Of a DNA stretch of 64,000 nucleotides, positions 22,767-32,586 are shown in pieces. A model generated the notes under the pieces. The model did no database searches. It was not told the origin of the DNA and was given only the letters and a program-made list of their open reading frames with translations. The translations under genes were made by a program, and so were the position numbers. Each line of letters starts with the position of its first letter. Positions within the stretch are counted from its first letter, which is position 1. This stretch comes from Tolypothrix sp. NIES-4075 (GTDB taxonomy: Bacteria > Cyanobacteriota > Cyanobacteriia > Cyanobacteriales > Nostocaceae): positions 651,852 to 715,851 of the forward strand of contig NZ_BDUC01000004.1 of assembly GCF_002218085.1 (NCBI RefSeq), in the 5' to 3' direction.

Positions 22767-24497
22767 ATGAGACACCAAAAACTTTCACCTGGTTTGCTGT
22801 TAGCGTATGAAGATTACCAACGGGAAGGAGCGAAAGCTTTAACTCCACAGACGCGATCGCTTGGTATCTTGGCACCCAGAACCGCTATGCAGCAAACCAA
22901 GAGCATTGTTTTTATTTACTGCGACGAAGACGCTGACTTAAGACACCTTCTACAACAAGGTATCGAAGTCAACCAAAACACCGGAAGTGTCCGCACAGCT
23001 TATTTACCCCTGAGTAGTTTAGACCCTTTATCTGAAGAAGCTGTAGTTCATCGCATCAAGCCATCACGCAAAATGCATCTGCGGATGGATGTCGCGAAAA
23101 AAGACGTACATGTGTCAGAGTTTCAAAACAAAAGCGGACTCACAGGAGAAAAAGTCGTTATCGGTGTAGTAGACACCGGTATCGATCCGAAGCACCCTGC
23201 TTTTAAAGGTCGAATTTTACGCATTTGGGATCAAACTCTACCGGGTCCCGGTGTCAAAGAGGGCGCTTACGGGGCAGAATTAAGCAAAGACCAACTGACA
23301 ATTTCCCAGGATATAGAAGGACACGGCACCCACGTTGCCGGCATTGCCTCGTCTGCTGACAGCACTTATAGCGGTGTCGCACCAAAAGCCGAATTAGTCA
23401 TCGTCAAAAGCGACTTACAAGATGCTCACATTGCCGATGCAGTTCGTTACATTTTCCGGGTTGCCAGTGAACTAAAACGCCCAGCAGTAGTAAATTTAAG
23501 CTTGGGTGGACATGCCGATGGTCATGATGGCAGCGATTCCTTATCAAAAATCATTGATGCGGAAACTGGTCCTGGAAGAATTGTATGCTGTGCCGCTGGT
23601 AATGAGGGTAACGACAACATTCACGCTCAATCGAAAGTCTCTACCAGTCGCATGTGTAATATGCGCTTTAATGTTCCGCAAAACCAAATAGGCATTGCTT
23701 GGTTAAACGGTTGGTATTCTGGCAAAGGTCAGTTAGAAGTATCTGTGCGGACTCCTAACGGTTTTGTTACCCCCTTCCAAAAAATCATTACCAAAGGCAA
23801 TCCCACCCAAGATTACCAGTTGGCAGATGCACAGGTGCAAATAGCCACACCAGGACCCGATCCGATCAACGGCGATCATAATTTCTTTGTGCAAATTCGC
23901 GGTAATGGTACAATGCCAGTTATGGGCGGCATTTGGCAATTGCGGATACGGAACACAGGTTCGAGTGAAACACGTTTGGATGTGTGGACGTTAGATGACA
24001 ATTCGGCAGTATTCTTCACTGGGAAAAGCGTCCAGGATGCTGTGAAAATTGGTTCCCCAGGAGCCGCTAAAAGTGCGGTTACGGTGGCTTCTTACACTAC
24101 GAAAGTGAAATATACAGATATTGATGCCAAACCTCAAGAAGTGGGCTTGGAATTGCATGATATCTCTGATTTTAGCAGTGAAGGTCCGCTGCGAAATGAT
24201 GACCAAAAGCCGGATGTCGCAGCACCAGGAGCAATGATTGTTTCTACGCTTTCATCTACTGCTCAAGGTTTTGGGCGATCGTCGATGATTAATTCTAAGT
24301 TTGTGGTTTCCGCTGGCACAAGTATGGCGACACCCTTCATTACTGGCTTGGTGGCACTGTTGTTGCAACGTAACCCCAAACTTGACCCAGCTGGTGTTAA
24401 AGAATTGTTACGCAAACATAGTTCCATTCCTAAAAAAGCAGCCGGAACGTTTGATAGTAAATGGGGCTTTGGATTGATTGATGCCAAAAATCTTTAA
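22767..24497 (+). CDS. S8 family (subtilisin-like) serine peptidase
   Basis: The 576-residue protein has the subtilase triad: Asp in VVDTGIDPKHPAF (about 137), His in GHGTHVAGIAS (about 189) and Ser in SAGTSMATPFITGL (about 519), with the oxyanion Asn region CCAAGNEGND. An insertion of about 170 residues between the Asn and Ser motifs (from SKVSTSRMCNMRF to the SPGAAKSAVTVAS stretch) looks like a beta-sandwich, as in large bacterial subtilases. There is no obvious signal peptide; the N-terminal 110 residues may act as prodomain. The gene is monocistronic, ending in a good terminator. Confidence 0.93.
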   Translation: MRHQKLSPGLLLAYEDYQREGAKALTPQTRSLGILAPRTAMQQTKSIVFIYCDEDADLRHLLQQGIEVNQNTGSVRTAYLPLSSLDPLSEEAVVHRIKPSRKMHLRMDVAKKDVHVSEFQNKSGLTGEKVVIGVVDTGIDPKHPAFKGRILRIWDQTLPGPGVKEGAYGAELSKDQLTISQDIEGHGTHVAGIASSADSTYSGVAPKAELVIVKSDLQDAHIADAVRYIFRVASELKRPAVVNLSLGGHADGHDGSDSLSKIIDAETGPGRIVCCAAGNEGNDNIHAQSKVSTSRMCNMRFNVPQNQIGIAWLNGWYSGKGQLEVSVRTPNGFVTPFQKIITKGNPTQDYQLADAQVQIATPGPDPINGDHNFFVQIRGNGTMPVMGGIWQLRIRNTGSSETRLDVWTLDDNSAVFFTGKSVQDAVKIGSPGAAKSAVTVASYTTKVKYTDIDAKPQEVGLELHDISDFSSEGPLRNDDQKPDVAAPGAMIVSTLSSTAQGFGRSSMINSKFVVSAGTSMATPFITGLVALLLQRNPKLDPAGVKELLRKHSSIPKKAAGTFDSKWGFGLIDAKNL

Positions 24498-24531
24498 ACA
24501 GGCATAAAAGTACAATAAATTGAGTTGGTAC

Positions 24532-24559
24532 AAGGGTAGGCTAAAAGTCTACCCTTTTT
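24532..24559 (+). terminator. Rho-independent terminator after the subtilase
   Basis: AAGGGTAG and CTACCCTT form an 8-bp stem with a 9-base loop, followed directly by T residues, 35 bases after the stop codon. Confidence 0.8.
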
Positions 24560-24687
24560 ACGTGATTACCTAAAAAAGTTGCAAGAATCTCTAAAATTTT
24601 TATACCTGTTTCCGATCAATGCCGTTATTTTGCCAATCTTTCTGGGAAAACTATTCTTATTACTCTTTGTTAAATTCCTAGATTGTT

Positions 24688-25076
24688 ATGGCAATTTCTC
24701 TCTTTTCTGGAGATGCGACGCGAACAGATAGCTACGTTGACGCAAGTGTTCAAATTTCCGGCTATCACATCACCGAAGAGATTTACTCTGGGGTAGAATC
24801 TTGCTTTATCCTGACCAATTTGCCGTTGTCATTAAACAATCTACGGAAGCATCTAGACGCTACGCATCGAAATCTTCAAGCTGTTGTGTGCTGAAGCCGC
24901 TATTTTTCTAAAAAATGCAGGGCTTGATCGACAGGCACGACTACAACTGCTACAAAGTCAGAAAATGTCACGGCTAAACTTAGTGGTAGGGGCGGCAGAT
25001 GAAATTAATAACTCGGTTGGTTTGATTGCTAGAAATTTGCAACTTGCTCTAGATGAGGTGTTTGATGTCCACAGTT
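24688..25076 (+). pseudogene. Decayed multidomain Ser/Thr kinase-histidine kinase remnant
   Basis: Two frames carry pieces of a very large cyanobacterial signalling protein. At 24745-24800 SGYHITEEIYSG resembles the N-terminal kinase start (GYQI-E-IY-G). At 24884-25076, in another frame, LCAEAAIFLKNAGLD and LQSQKMSRLNLVVGAADEIN resemble the GAF end and H-box of a histidine kinase, where the phospho-accepting H is replaced by D and HEINNP by DEINNS. Most of the protein between these parts is gone, so this is a deletion remnant just upstream of the intact kinase. Confidence 0.7.
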
Positions 25077-27113
25077 AGCCTTAAAAAGATTTTTCACAAA
25101 AAAGAGTTGCTGTCTGTGCTTCAGGACTTAGTACACCAGTTCAACATAGCTATTGATGTTGAACTGGTAGACGGCACAAAACTCATGAGCATTGGGGAGC
25201 AAACTGCGGAAAATCGATATCCAATCGAGGTGTCAGGAGAAATCATCGGTTGGGTTGTTGGAGACCAACAGGCAATTTCACTGGCGACTTTGCTTTCATT
25301 TGTGGCGAAACAGGAAGCTGAGAAGAAGGTACTTGCTAAAGAATTGCTCGAGCGATACGAAGAAATTGATTTGTTTGAGGATATCTCAACTCAACTGACA
25401 ACGAGTTTGGATACGCGACAGATTGCCCAACTTGTGCTTCAAGAATTGAGTCAATTAATTGAATCATCTGCGGGGATGATTTTACTTTTGAGTCCGGATG
25501 CAACTGCGTTTGAAATCATTGCCGAATTTGGACTATTTTTTCACGACAATCAGCCGAAACCGGGGAAGGGAATTATTGGCAGCATTGTACAATCCGGTCG
25601 GGCAGAACTTATCAATGATGTCCAAGCCGATCCTCGATCGGGGGGGCAAAAAAACGTTAACGCTTTGATTTGTGTACCGTTGAGAGCAAAGGAGCGAGTA
25701 CTGGGAGCGATCGCCATTGGGACACCCAAAACCGACTCATACAAGGCTGAACACCTGAAGCTTGTGAGTATCTTTGCCTCTCAAAGTGCGATCGCCATTG
25801 AAAAAGCTTTACTTTACGAGCAAAGCACTCAAGCAGCTACCCAGGCAAAAGCCCAGACACAAAGGCTAGAGCTTGCTCTCCATCAGTTGCAACTAGCACA
25901 AACCCAGTTAATTCAAAGCGAGAAAATGTCGAGTTTAGGGCAACTCATTGCCGGAGTTGCCCACGAAATCAACAACCCAGTTAACTTTATTTGCGGCAAT
26001 TTAAGATATGTTGCCGAGTATGCTAAAGACTTGTTGCACCTGCTGCAAGAGTATCAGAAATTTTTACCTGTTGCTCCGCCAGACCTGGAATTAGAGTTAG
26101 ACAATATCGACCTGGAATTTATCATGCAGGATCTCCCCAAACTGCTGGATTCGATGAAGGTAGGCACCAGTCGGATTGTAGAAATTGTGCAATCCCTGAA
26201 AAACTTCTCCCGCCATGACGAAGCCGAAATGAAAGCCGTCAACATCCACGATGGCATCGACGGGACGCTGATGATTCTTCACCATCGTCTGAAAGCGGCT
26301 ATTCACCGTCCAGAAATTGAAATCGTTAAAGACTATGCAAAACTTCCCTTAATTGAGTGCTATCCCGGACAGTTGAATCAGGTGTTTATGAACATCCTGG
26401 CAAATGCCATTGATGCTTTAGAGGAGTCAATGGTCAATAGTCAACACTCAACAGTCAAAAGCCCTGAACTATCAACTATAAACTATAAAACGCCAGTTCA
26501 CTCAACGGGGGCAACCCCCGCACGTGACTGGCTCATTTTGACTAAACCCCAAATTACTATTCGCACCGCAGTCCTCGATAACCAGTGGGTGGTGATTCAA
26601 ATTGCCGACAACGGTCCGGGTATGAAGGAGGAGGTAATCCGACGCATTTACGATCCCTTCTTCACCACGAAAGAGGTTGGTAAGGGAACTGGGTTAGGCA
26701 TGGCAATCAGCTACCAAATTGTTGTAGACAAACATGGGGGAATGCTCAAGTGTCGTTCTAAACCGGGTCAAGGGACAGAATTCTGGATTCAGATTCCGTT
26801 AAATTGTGCATTGGTGGATGCTACTGAAGAACACAATAGCGCCTCTGTCTCGCCAACTCACACAACACAATTATCCCATACTCCCGATACCGATGGCTTC
26901 ATTCCATCAACAACTCCAATGCTCAAACCGACGGATTTGTTGATTCGCCATACTCAATTGATCCAGCGACTTTCACTGCACAGTCCAGATGTGGAAACTG
27001 CATCACCCGATCAAATTTACCAGATGTTCCAACGCCACCCAATTTCATTAAGGCTTTACGCCACTTTGTTGTCTTGGTTCTGTTGTTCTAACCCTACCCA
27101 AATACGCCATTAA
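25065..27113 (+). CDS. GAF-domain sensor histidine kinase
   Basis: From ATG 25065 the 682-residue protein has an N-terminal region (1-120), a GAF domain (about 125-265), a coiled coil, an H-box SEKMSSLGQLIAGVAHEINN (about 285-305) and a HATPase_c domain with N-box NILANAIDALEE, G1 DNGPGM and G2 GKGTGLGMAISYQIV. There is no membrane segment, so it is a cytoplasmic kinase. The ATPase domain carries an in-frame insert at about nt 26425-26548 (SQHSTVKSPELSTINYKTPV... to ...PARDWLIL) made of dispersed non-coding repeat DNA, between the N and G1 boxes. The C-terminal 110 residues after the kinase are unfamiliar. It leads a run with the hybrid kinase 14 bases downstream. Confidence 0.9.
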   Translation: MSTVSLKKIFHKKELLSVLQDLVHQFNIAIDVELVDGTKLMSIGEQTAENRYPIEVSGEIIGWVVGDQQAISLATLLSFVAKQEAEKKVLAKELLERYEEIDLFEDISTQLTTSLDTRQIAQLVLQELSQLIESSAGMILLLSPDATAFEIIAEFGLFFHDNQPKPGKGIIGSIVQSGRAELINDVQADPRSGGQKNVNALICVPLRAKERVLGAIAIGTPKTDSYKAEHLKLVSIFASQSAIAIEKALLYEQSTQAATQAKAQTQRLELALHQLQLAQTQLIQSEKMSSLGQLIAGVAHEINNPVNFICGNLRYVAEYAKDLLHLLQEYQKFLPVAPPDLELELDNIDLEFIMQDLPKLLDSMKVGTSRIVEIVQSLKNFSRHDEAEMKAVNIHDGIDGTLMILHHRLKAAIHRPEIEIVKDYAKLPLIECYPGQLNQVFMNILANAIDALEESMVNSQHSTVKSPELSTINYKTPVHSTGATPARDWLILTKPQITIRTAVLDNQWVVIQIADNGPGMKEEVIRRIYDPFFTTKEVGKGTGLGMAISYQIVVDKHGGMLKCRSKPGQGTEFWIQIPLNCALVDATEEHNSASVSPTHTTQLSHTPDTDGFIPSTTPMLKPTDLLIRHTQLIQRLSLHSPDVETASPDQIYQMFQRHPISLRLYATLLSWFCCSNPTQIRH

Positions 27114-27127
27114 AAGAAACCTCAACC

Positions 27128-30100
27128 ATGTTTAACCAACTTGATGAATACAATAGTCAGCTATTTGAACTATGTCCTGTTGGGTTAGTACTATGCCGAA
27201 CAGATGGGACACTAATTAATATCAACCCTGCCTATGCTGCCATTTTGGGGCGCACTGTTCCAGAAACCCTGAATCTCAACTACTGGCAAATTACTCCGGA
27301 AAACTATGCCGCCGATCAAGCTACGCTAGAGAATCTAGAACAAACTGGTCGCTATAGCCCTTATGAGATGGAGTTAATCCACAAAGATGGGCATCTGGTT
27401 CCAGTCAGGATCTCTGGATTGATGATTGAGAAAGATGGAGAGCAACTGATCTGGTCTAGTGTGGAGGACATTAGCGACTTTCGATGCGCCCAGCAGGAAC
27501 GCCAACATACTGAACAAATTCTGAAACAGAGTGAAGCCCGATACCGATCTTTGGTAACTGCTAATACACAAATTGTCTGGGTAAGCACACCAGAGGGAAT
27601 TTGCTTTGAATTGACAGACTGGATCGCCTACACTGGTCAAAGTCTAGCTGAAGCTGAGAATGGGGGCTGGATTGATGCGGTACATCCCGACGATCGCGCC
27701 TACACCAAAGAAGTCTGGGGTGCTGCCGTGGCAAACCTGAGTATGTATCAAATTGAATACCGAATTCGTGGCAATGATGGCAACTATCGCTACTTTTGGG
27801 TCTGGGGTGCGCCCGTTATAGAAGAAGATGGCAGCGTCCGGGAGTGGATTGGCACCTGCACCGATATTCACGATCGCAAGCTGGCAGAAGCCGAAAAGCA
27901 GTATCTCGAACAACGGTATCGCTCTTTAGTAACTGCCAGTTCACAAATGGTCTGGACGGCATCGCCGGAAGGAATGGTGAACTCTGAAATAGTCGGTTGG
28001 GAAGCATATACAGGTCAGAGTGCAGCCGAAATGATGGGCTGGGGCTGGTTGGATGTCATGCATCCCGATGACCGTGCCGAGAGTGCTGAAGTTTGGAGTG
28101 CTGCTGTGGCAAACCGGACTATTTATCAACTGGAATATCGGATTCGTGCCAAAGACGGCACTTATCGCTACTTTTTTGGCAATGCAGCTCCTGTTTTGGA
28201 AGCAGATGGCAGCATCCGCGAGTGGATTGGCACCTGCACTGATATTCACGATCGCAAGCTAGCAGAACAAACTCTGCAACAGAGCGAAGAACGGTTTCGT
28301 TCTTTAGTGACTGCCAGTTCACAAATTGTCTGGGTGACTACCCCTGAAGGACTGGGGGTGAGTAGTGAAATGTCTACCTGGTTAGCGTACACAGGTCAGA
28401 GTGCAGATGAAATCCAGGATTTGGGCTGGCTCGATCCGATTTACCCCGATGACCGTACCTGCGTCGCCCTAGCCTGGAGTGCTGCTGTGGCAAATCACAG
28501 TCTCTTTCAAACTGAATATCGGTTACGTGGCAAAGACGGCAGCTACCGCCACTTTTCTATCTGTGGTACCCCCGTCCTAGAAGAAGACGGCAGCGTTCGA
28601 GAGTGGATTGGCACCTGCACCGATATTCACGAGCGCAAGCTGGCAGAAGCCGAAAATCAGCGGCTTAAAGAACGATATCGCTCGTTAGTAACTGCTACTT
28701 CACAGATCGTCTGGGGAGCTACCCCAGAAGGACTGGGAATAAGTAGTGAAATGCTCACCTGGATAGCCTATACGGGGCAGAGCGAAGCTGAAGTTGAGGG
28801 TTGGGGCTGGATCGATCCGATTCACCCCGATGACCGTGCCGGCTCCACACAAGCTTGGAATGCTGCTGTGGCGAACCGAGGTATCTACCAAACTGAATAT
28901 CGGTTGCGTGGCAAGGATGGCACATACCGCTACTTCTCTGTCTGTGGTGCCCCCGTCTTGGAAGAAGACGGCAGTATTCGGGAATGGATTGGCACCTGCA
29001 CCGATATTGACGATCGCAAACTGGCAGAAGCTGAAAATCAACGTTTATTGGATATGTTGAATCATTCCAGCGATGCCATCATCGTCCGCGACATGAGCGA
29101 CAAAATCTCTCACTGGAATCAGGGTGCCGAAAGGCTCTACGGTTGGATGCGTGAGGAAGTCAAAGACCAATGCATTCAGGCTTTTATCAAAAAAACCTTT
29201 CTAAAACCAAAGGAAGAAATTGTAGCAGAGTTATTAGAGCAAGGTAATTGGGAAGGAGAAGTGGAACATCTCACCCATGAAGGGAAACTGATTACCGTCC
29301 AAAGCCGATGGACGTTACAACGGGACATCTCTGGTCAGCCCTGCGCGGTGCTAGAAATCAATACCGACATCACCGCCCGCAAACAAGCAGAAATCGCTCT
29401 GCGGCAACTCAATCAAGAACTGGAAGCCAGAGTTGTAGAGCGGACATCTGCCCTGCAAAATACCTTAGCAGAAGCTCAGGGATTAAATGCCATTTTAGAT
29501 AACTTAGCAGATGGTTTGTTAGTGGCAGATACTACAGGACAAATCACCCACTTCAATCCTGCCTTTCTAGCCATGTATGGATTGACAGCTACCGCCCTCA
29601 ATGGTCACTACCGAGAACTGCCGATATCTGGTTTAGCAGACCTGGTTGACCGAACCCAGTCCCATCCCAAAGAGGTGTTCGCTGCCGAAGTTGCCCTAAC
29701 AAAGGAACGCATTGGTCAGGCAGTGGCAACCGCCATCTTCAAAAAGACAGCAGACTCAGAACCCGATGCCTGCTTCGGTTCGGCGCTGCTAATTCGGGAT
29801 GTGACGGCAGAAAAGGAAATCGACCAGATGAAGACCGATTTCATCTCAACAGTTTCCCACGAGCTGCGAACACCTCTAACTTCTGTTCTCGGTTTTGCGT
29901 CAATCATTAAAGAAAAGCTGGAAACCGATGTGTTCCCAATAATTTCTACCGAAGACCGCAAGCTCCAGAAAACGATTAAGCGGGTGGGTGACAATCTCAA
30001 TATTATTGTGTCGGAAGCAGAACGGCTTACGTCTTTGATTAACGATGTCCTAGACATTGCCAAGATGGAAGCAGGTAAGGTGGAATGGCAGATGCAGCCC

Positions 30101-31255
30101 ATAGATCCCAGCGAATTAGTCGATTGGGCAACCAATTCTACCGCAGGGTTGTTTGAAACCAATGGCTTGCACTTGATCGGTGAGATTGAACCCGGACTGC
30201 CTCAAATAGTAGGCGATCGCAACCGTCTGCTACAAGTCCTAATTAATCTGATTTCCAATGCCGTTAAGTTTACCGAATCTGGTTGTGTTATCTGCCGCGT
30301 TAAACAAGGAAACGATGGTGTTTGCATCAGCGTCATCGACACAGGCATTGGCATTACACCTGAAGACCAGCCCAAAGTGTTCGAGAAATTCCGGCAGGTT
30401 GGCGACACGCTCACAGATAAACCTAAAGGCACAGGGTTAGGACTGCCCATCTGCAAACAAATCATCGATCATCATGGCGGTAGAATCTGGGTGGAGAGTG
30501 AACCAGGCAAAGGTAGCACGTTCTCGTTCACCATTCCCACCTACACCAGCGCTCATAAAACCAGTAGCAGTCTGAATCTGGATACGCTAGTCAAACAACT
30601 CAAAGAACACGTCATCACCACAAACGCTGTACTGAACGAAAACCGCAAAACCATTTTGGTTGTGGATGACGATCTCAACATTCGGGAACTGCTCCGTCAA
30701 CAACTGGAAAACGAAGGTTACAATGTTCGGGAAGCGAAAGACGGCGTGGATGCGATTCATCAAATCAAAACAGCCCGTCCGGATCTGATTCTTCTGGACG
30801 TGATGATGCCCCAAATCAACGGCTTCGACGTGGCAGCTGTCCTCAAAAACGATCCCCAGACCGCAGACATTCCGATCATCATTCTGTCAATTATTGAAAA
30901 CAAGGAACGGGGCTACCACATTGGCATCGATCGCTATCTCACCAAGCCCATCAATACAGAGAAACTCCTCAATGAAATTGGCTCACTGCTTTCCCAAGGT
31001 ACTTCGAGTAAAAAGGTGTTGGTTGTGGATAAAAATGCCTCAACCTTAAAAACCATATCGGATGTACTGCAAACTCAAGGATACAGTGTGATTGAAGCCT
31101 CCGATGCCCAAGAATGCGTCCATAAAGCTTTATCAACTAAACCAGATATGATCATTATCGATTCTATCTTCTCTCAAGAAGCCGACCTGGTGAAAGCTCT
31201 ACGGTTTGAAAAGCAGTTGGAGAATGTATTCTTCATCATGCTATCCGATCGCTAA
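27128..31255 (+). CDS. PAS-rich hybrid histidine kinase with two receiver domains
   Basis: The 1375-residue cytoplasmic protein starts with PAS 1 (about 5-125). Four closely similar PAS_3/PAC modules follow (about 135-640; each ends EWIGTCTDIHDRKLAE or a near variant), starting at nt 27541, 27919, 28294 and 28675, so a repeat of about 378 bp. PAS 6 (about 640-765) and PAS 7 (about 790-900) come next. HisKA has SHELRTPLTSVLGF, and HATPase_c has NLISNAVKF, DTGIGI and GTGLGLPI. Receiver 1 is intact (VVDDDLNI, LLDVMMP, KP). Receiver 2 (VVDKNAST, IIDSIF) is cut short at the C-terminus. It probably passes phosphate to the single-domain regulator downstream. Confidence 0.92.
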   Translation: MFNQLDEYNSQLFELCPVGLVLCRTDGTLININPAYAAILGRTVPETLNLNYWQITPENYAADQATLENLEQTGRYSPYEMELIHKDGHLVPVRISGLMIEKDGEQLIWSSVEDISDFRCAQQERQHTEQILKQSEARYRSLVTANTQIVWVSTPEGICFELTDWIAYTGQSLAEAENGGWIDAVHPDDRAYTKEVWGAAVANLSMYQIEYRIRGNDGNYRYFWVWGAPVIEEDGSVREWIGTCTDIHDRKLAEAEKQYLEQRYRSLVTASSQMVWTASPEGMVNSEIVGWEAYTGQSAAEMMGWGWLDVMHPDDRAESAEVWSAAVANRTIYQLEYRIRAKDGTYRYFFGNAAPVLEADGSIREWIGTCTDIHDRKLAEQTLQQSEERFRSLVTASSQIVWVTTPEGLGVSSEMSTWLAYTGQSADEIQDLGWLDPIYPDDRTCVALAWSAAVANHSLFQTEYRLRGKDGSYRHFSICGTPVLEEDGSVREWIGTCTDIHERKLAEAENQRLKERYRSLVTATSQIVWGATPEGLGISSEMLTWIAYTGQSEAEVEGWGWIDPIHPDDRAGSTQAWNAAVANRGIYQTEYRLRGKDGTYRYFSVCGAPVLEEDGSIREWIGTCTDIDDRKLAEAENQRLLDMLNHSSDAIIVRDMSDKISHWNQGAERLYGWMREEVKDQCIQAFIKKTFLKPKEEIVAELLEQGNWEGEVEHLTHEGKLITVQSRWTLQRDISGQPCAVLEINTDITARKQAEIALRQLNQELEARVVERTSALQNTLAEAQGLNAILDNLADGLLVADTTGQITHFNPAFLAMYGLTATALNGHYRELPISGLADLVDRTQSHPKEVFAAEVALTKERIGQAVATAIFKKTADSEPDACFGSALLIRDVTAEKEIDQMKTDFISTVSHELRTPLTSVLGFASIIKEKLETDVFPIISTEDRKLQKTIKRVGDNLNIIVSEAERLTSLINDVLDIAKMEAGKVEWQMQPIDPSELVDWATNSTAGLFETNGLHLIGEIEPGLPQIVGDRNRLLQVLINLISNAVKFTESGCVICRVKQGNDGVCISVIDTGIGITPEDQPKVFEKFRQVGDTLTDKPKGTGLGLPICKQIIDHHGGRIWVESEPGKGSTFSFTIPTYTSAHKTSSSLNLDTLVKQLKEHVITTNAVLNENRKTILVVDDDLNIRELLRQQLENEGYNVREAKDGVDAIHQIKTARPDLILLDVMMPQINGFDVAAVLKNDPQTADIPIIILSIIENKERGYHIGIDRYLTKPINTEKLLNEIGSLLSQGTSSKKVLVVDKNASTLKTISDVLQTQGYSVIEASDAQECVHKALSTKPDMIIIDSIFSQEADLVKALRFEKQLENVFFIMLSDR

Positions 31256-31339
31256 ACCTCCTGCCTCCTGCCTTGAAAATACTACTTCGACAAATATCTC
31301 TGTAGATACCCAATTCCCAATCCTTAATTTCTATGACAT

Positions 31340-31714
31340 ATGAAAATTCTAATTGTTGACGATGAACCCAATATCGTGATTTTGATGGAACAAGCCCTAG
31401 AAGCATTAGAAGACGAGGGGGTTGAACTCCTAACTGCCAGAAATGGAGAAGAAGCTCTCGAAACTATTAAAACGGAAAAACCAAACCTGGTATTTCTCGA
31501 TGTGATGATGCCTAAAATGAGTGGTCTGCAAGTCTGCCAAATCGTTAAACATGACCTGCAAATGACTGACATCTACATCGTGATGTTGACAGCTAAGGGA
31601 CAGGAATTTGATAAACAAAAAGGAATTGATGTTGGTGCTGACCTATATCTGACTAAACCATTTCGTCCCAAGGAAGTACTGGAAAAATCAAGGCAGGTGT
31701 TGGGCTTTAAATAG
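31340..31714 (+). CDS. Single-domain response regulator
   Basis: The 124-residue protein is one receiver domain: acidic pair DDE (7-9), phospho-acceptor Asp in LVFLDVMMPKMSG (about 55), Thr in VMLTAKG, and the Lys of LTKPFRP. There is no output domain, so it acts as a CheY-like partner or phospho-relay intermediate of the preceding kinases, with a gap of 84 bases. The stop codon TAG coincides with the start of the 31710-31798 direct repeat, so the downstream DNA has been joined exactly at the end of this gene. Confidence 0.95.
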   Translation: MKILIVDDEPNIVILMEQALEALEDEGVELLTARNGEEALETIKTEKPNLVFLDVMMPKMSGLQVCQIVKHDLQMTDIYIVMLTAKGQEFDKQKGIDVGADLYLTKPFRPKEVLEKSRQVLGFK

Positions 31715-31798
31715 CAGATGCTATTGTGTGAAAATGCGATCGCAACAGCTATCAAAAGAAGCATACTCCCAACTCACTTAACCTCAATACATTGGACA
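31710..31798. repeat. Direct repeat A bounding the CHAT island (remnant of a paralogous gene end)
   Basis: From AATAGCAGAT to CATTGGACA this sequence matches 35900-35986, with the block AAGCATACTCCCAACTCA and TTAACCTCAATACATTGGACA nearly identical. At copy B it encodes the C-terminus of the pentapeptide protein (IATAIREAYSQLI, stop) and 17 bases beyond. In copy A a one-base insertion breaks that frame, so it is a leftover gene end. Confidence 0.75.
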
Positions 31799-31805
31799 AA
31801 CAGCA

Positions 31806-32567
31806 ATGAATCAGGATATTCAAGTGAAGAAAATCTTATTTTTGGCAGCAAATCCCAAAGGTACTGCGCGTTTGCGTCTTGATGAAGAACTGCGAGAAAT
31901 CGAAACAGGGTTACAACTTGCTCTAAACCGCGATCGCTTTATTTTACAATCGAAAGGGGCGGTACGTCCTATAGACGTTAGACGAGCGATATTAAATTTT
32001 GTACCGCAGATTGTACATTTCTCTGGACATGGTGTAGACAATGAAGGATTAGTATTTGAAGATGATGCTGGACGAGAAAAAGTTGTAGATGCTGAAGCAT
32101 TAGCAGGACTTTTTGAGGTATTCCACGATCAAGTAGAGTGTGTAGTGCTTAATGCTTGCTATTCTAAGGTTCAAGCAGAAGCGATCGCTCAACATATTAA
32201 CTATGTTATTGGCATGAATCAACAAATAGGCGATCGGGCAGCGATTGAATTTTCTGTGGCTTTTTATGATGCTTTAGCAGCAGGAAAATCCGTTGAGTTT
32301 GCCTACAACTATGGCTGTGCGGCAATTCGTTTGGCAGGTATTCCAGAGGAATTAACCCCAATTATGATAAAGAAGCCTAATTTGACTGAGGTAGCTACTT
32401 ACCCCGATACACCTAAAGAACAGCCTTCAGTGACGAAAGAAATTGAACCACCTGCAACTCAACAAATCCAACCTACTAGCAATATGTTTAATATATCTGG
32501 CAGTACTATCACTAACCTCAGCGGTTCCGGGCAAATTAACTACAACGAATCTTCTAAGCGAAAGTGA
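31806..32567 (+). CDS. CHAT-domain protease with a C-terminal amyloid-like motif
   Basis: The 253-residue protein is a caspase-like CHAT domain: ILFLAANPKGTARLRLDEE at the start, catalytic His in VHFSGHG (about 72) and catalytic Cys in VVLNACYS (about 117), then VIGMNQQIGDRAAIEFSVAF. After a Pro/Thr/Gln linker the C-terminus reads MFNISGSTITNLSGSGQINY. The same motif occurs in the pentapeptide protein at 33969-35969, which suggests that the two meet through it. CHAT peptidases act as effectors in bacterial conflict and cell-death-like systems. The gene begins eight bases after direct repeat A and faces the convergent trypsin gene. Confidence 0.88.
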   Translation: MNQDIQVKKILFLAANPKGTARLRLDEELREIETGLQLALNRDRFILQSKGAVRPIDVRRAILNFVPQIVHFSGHGVDNEGLVFEDDAGREKVVDAEALAGLFEVFHDQVECVVLNACYSKVQAEAIAQHINYVIGMNQQIGDRAAIEFSVAFYDALAAGKSVEFAYNYGCAAIRLAGIPEELTPIMIKKPNLTEVATYPDTPKEQPSVTKEIEPPATQQIQPTSNMFNISGSTITNLSGSGQINYNESSKRK

Positions 32568-32586
32568 CAAGCTAATAAAGTTAAAC

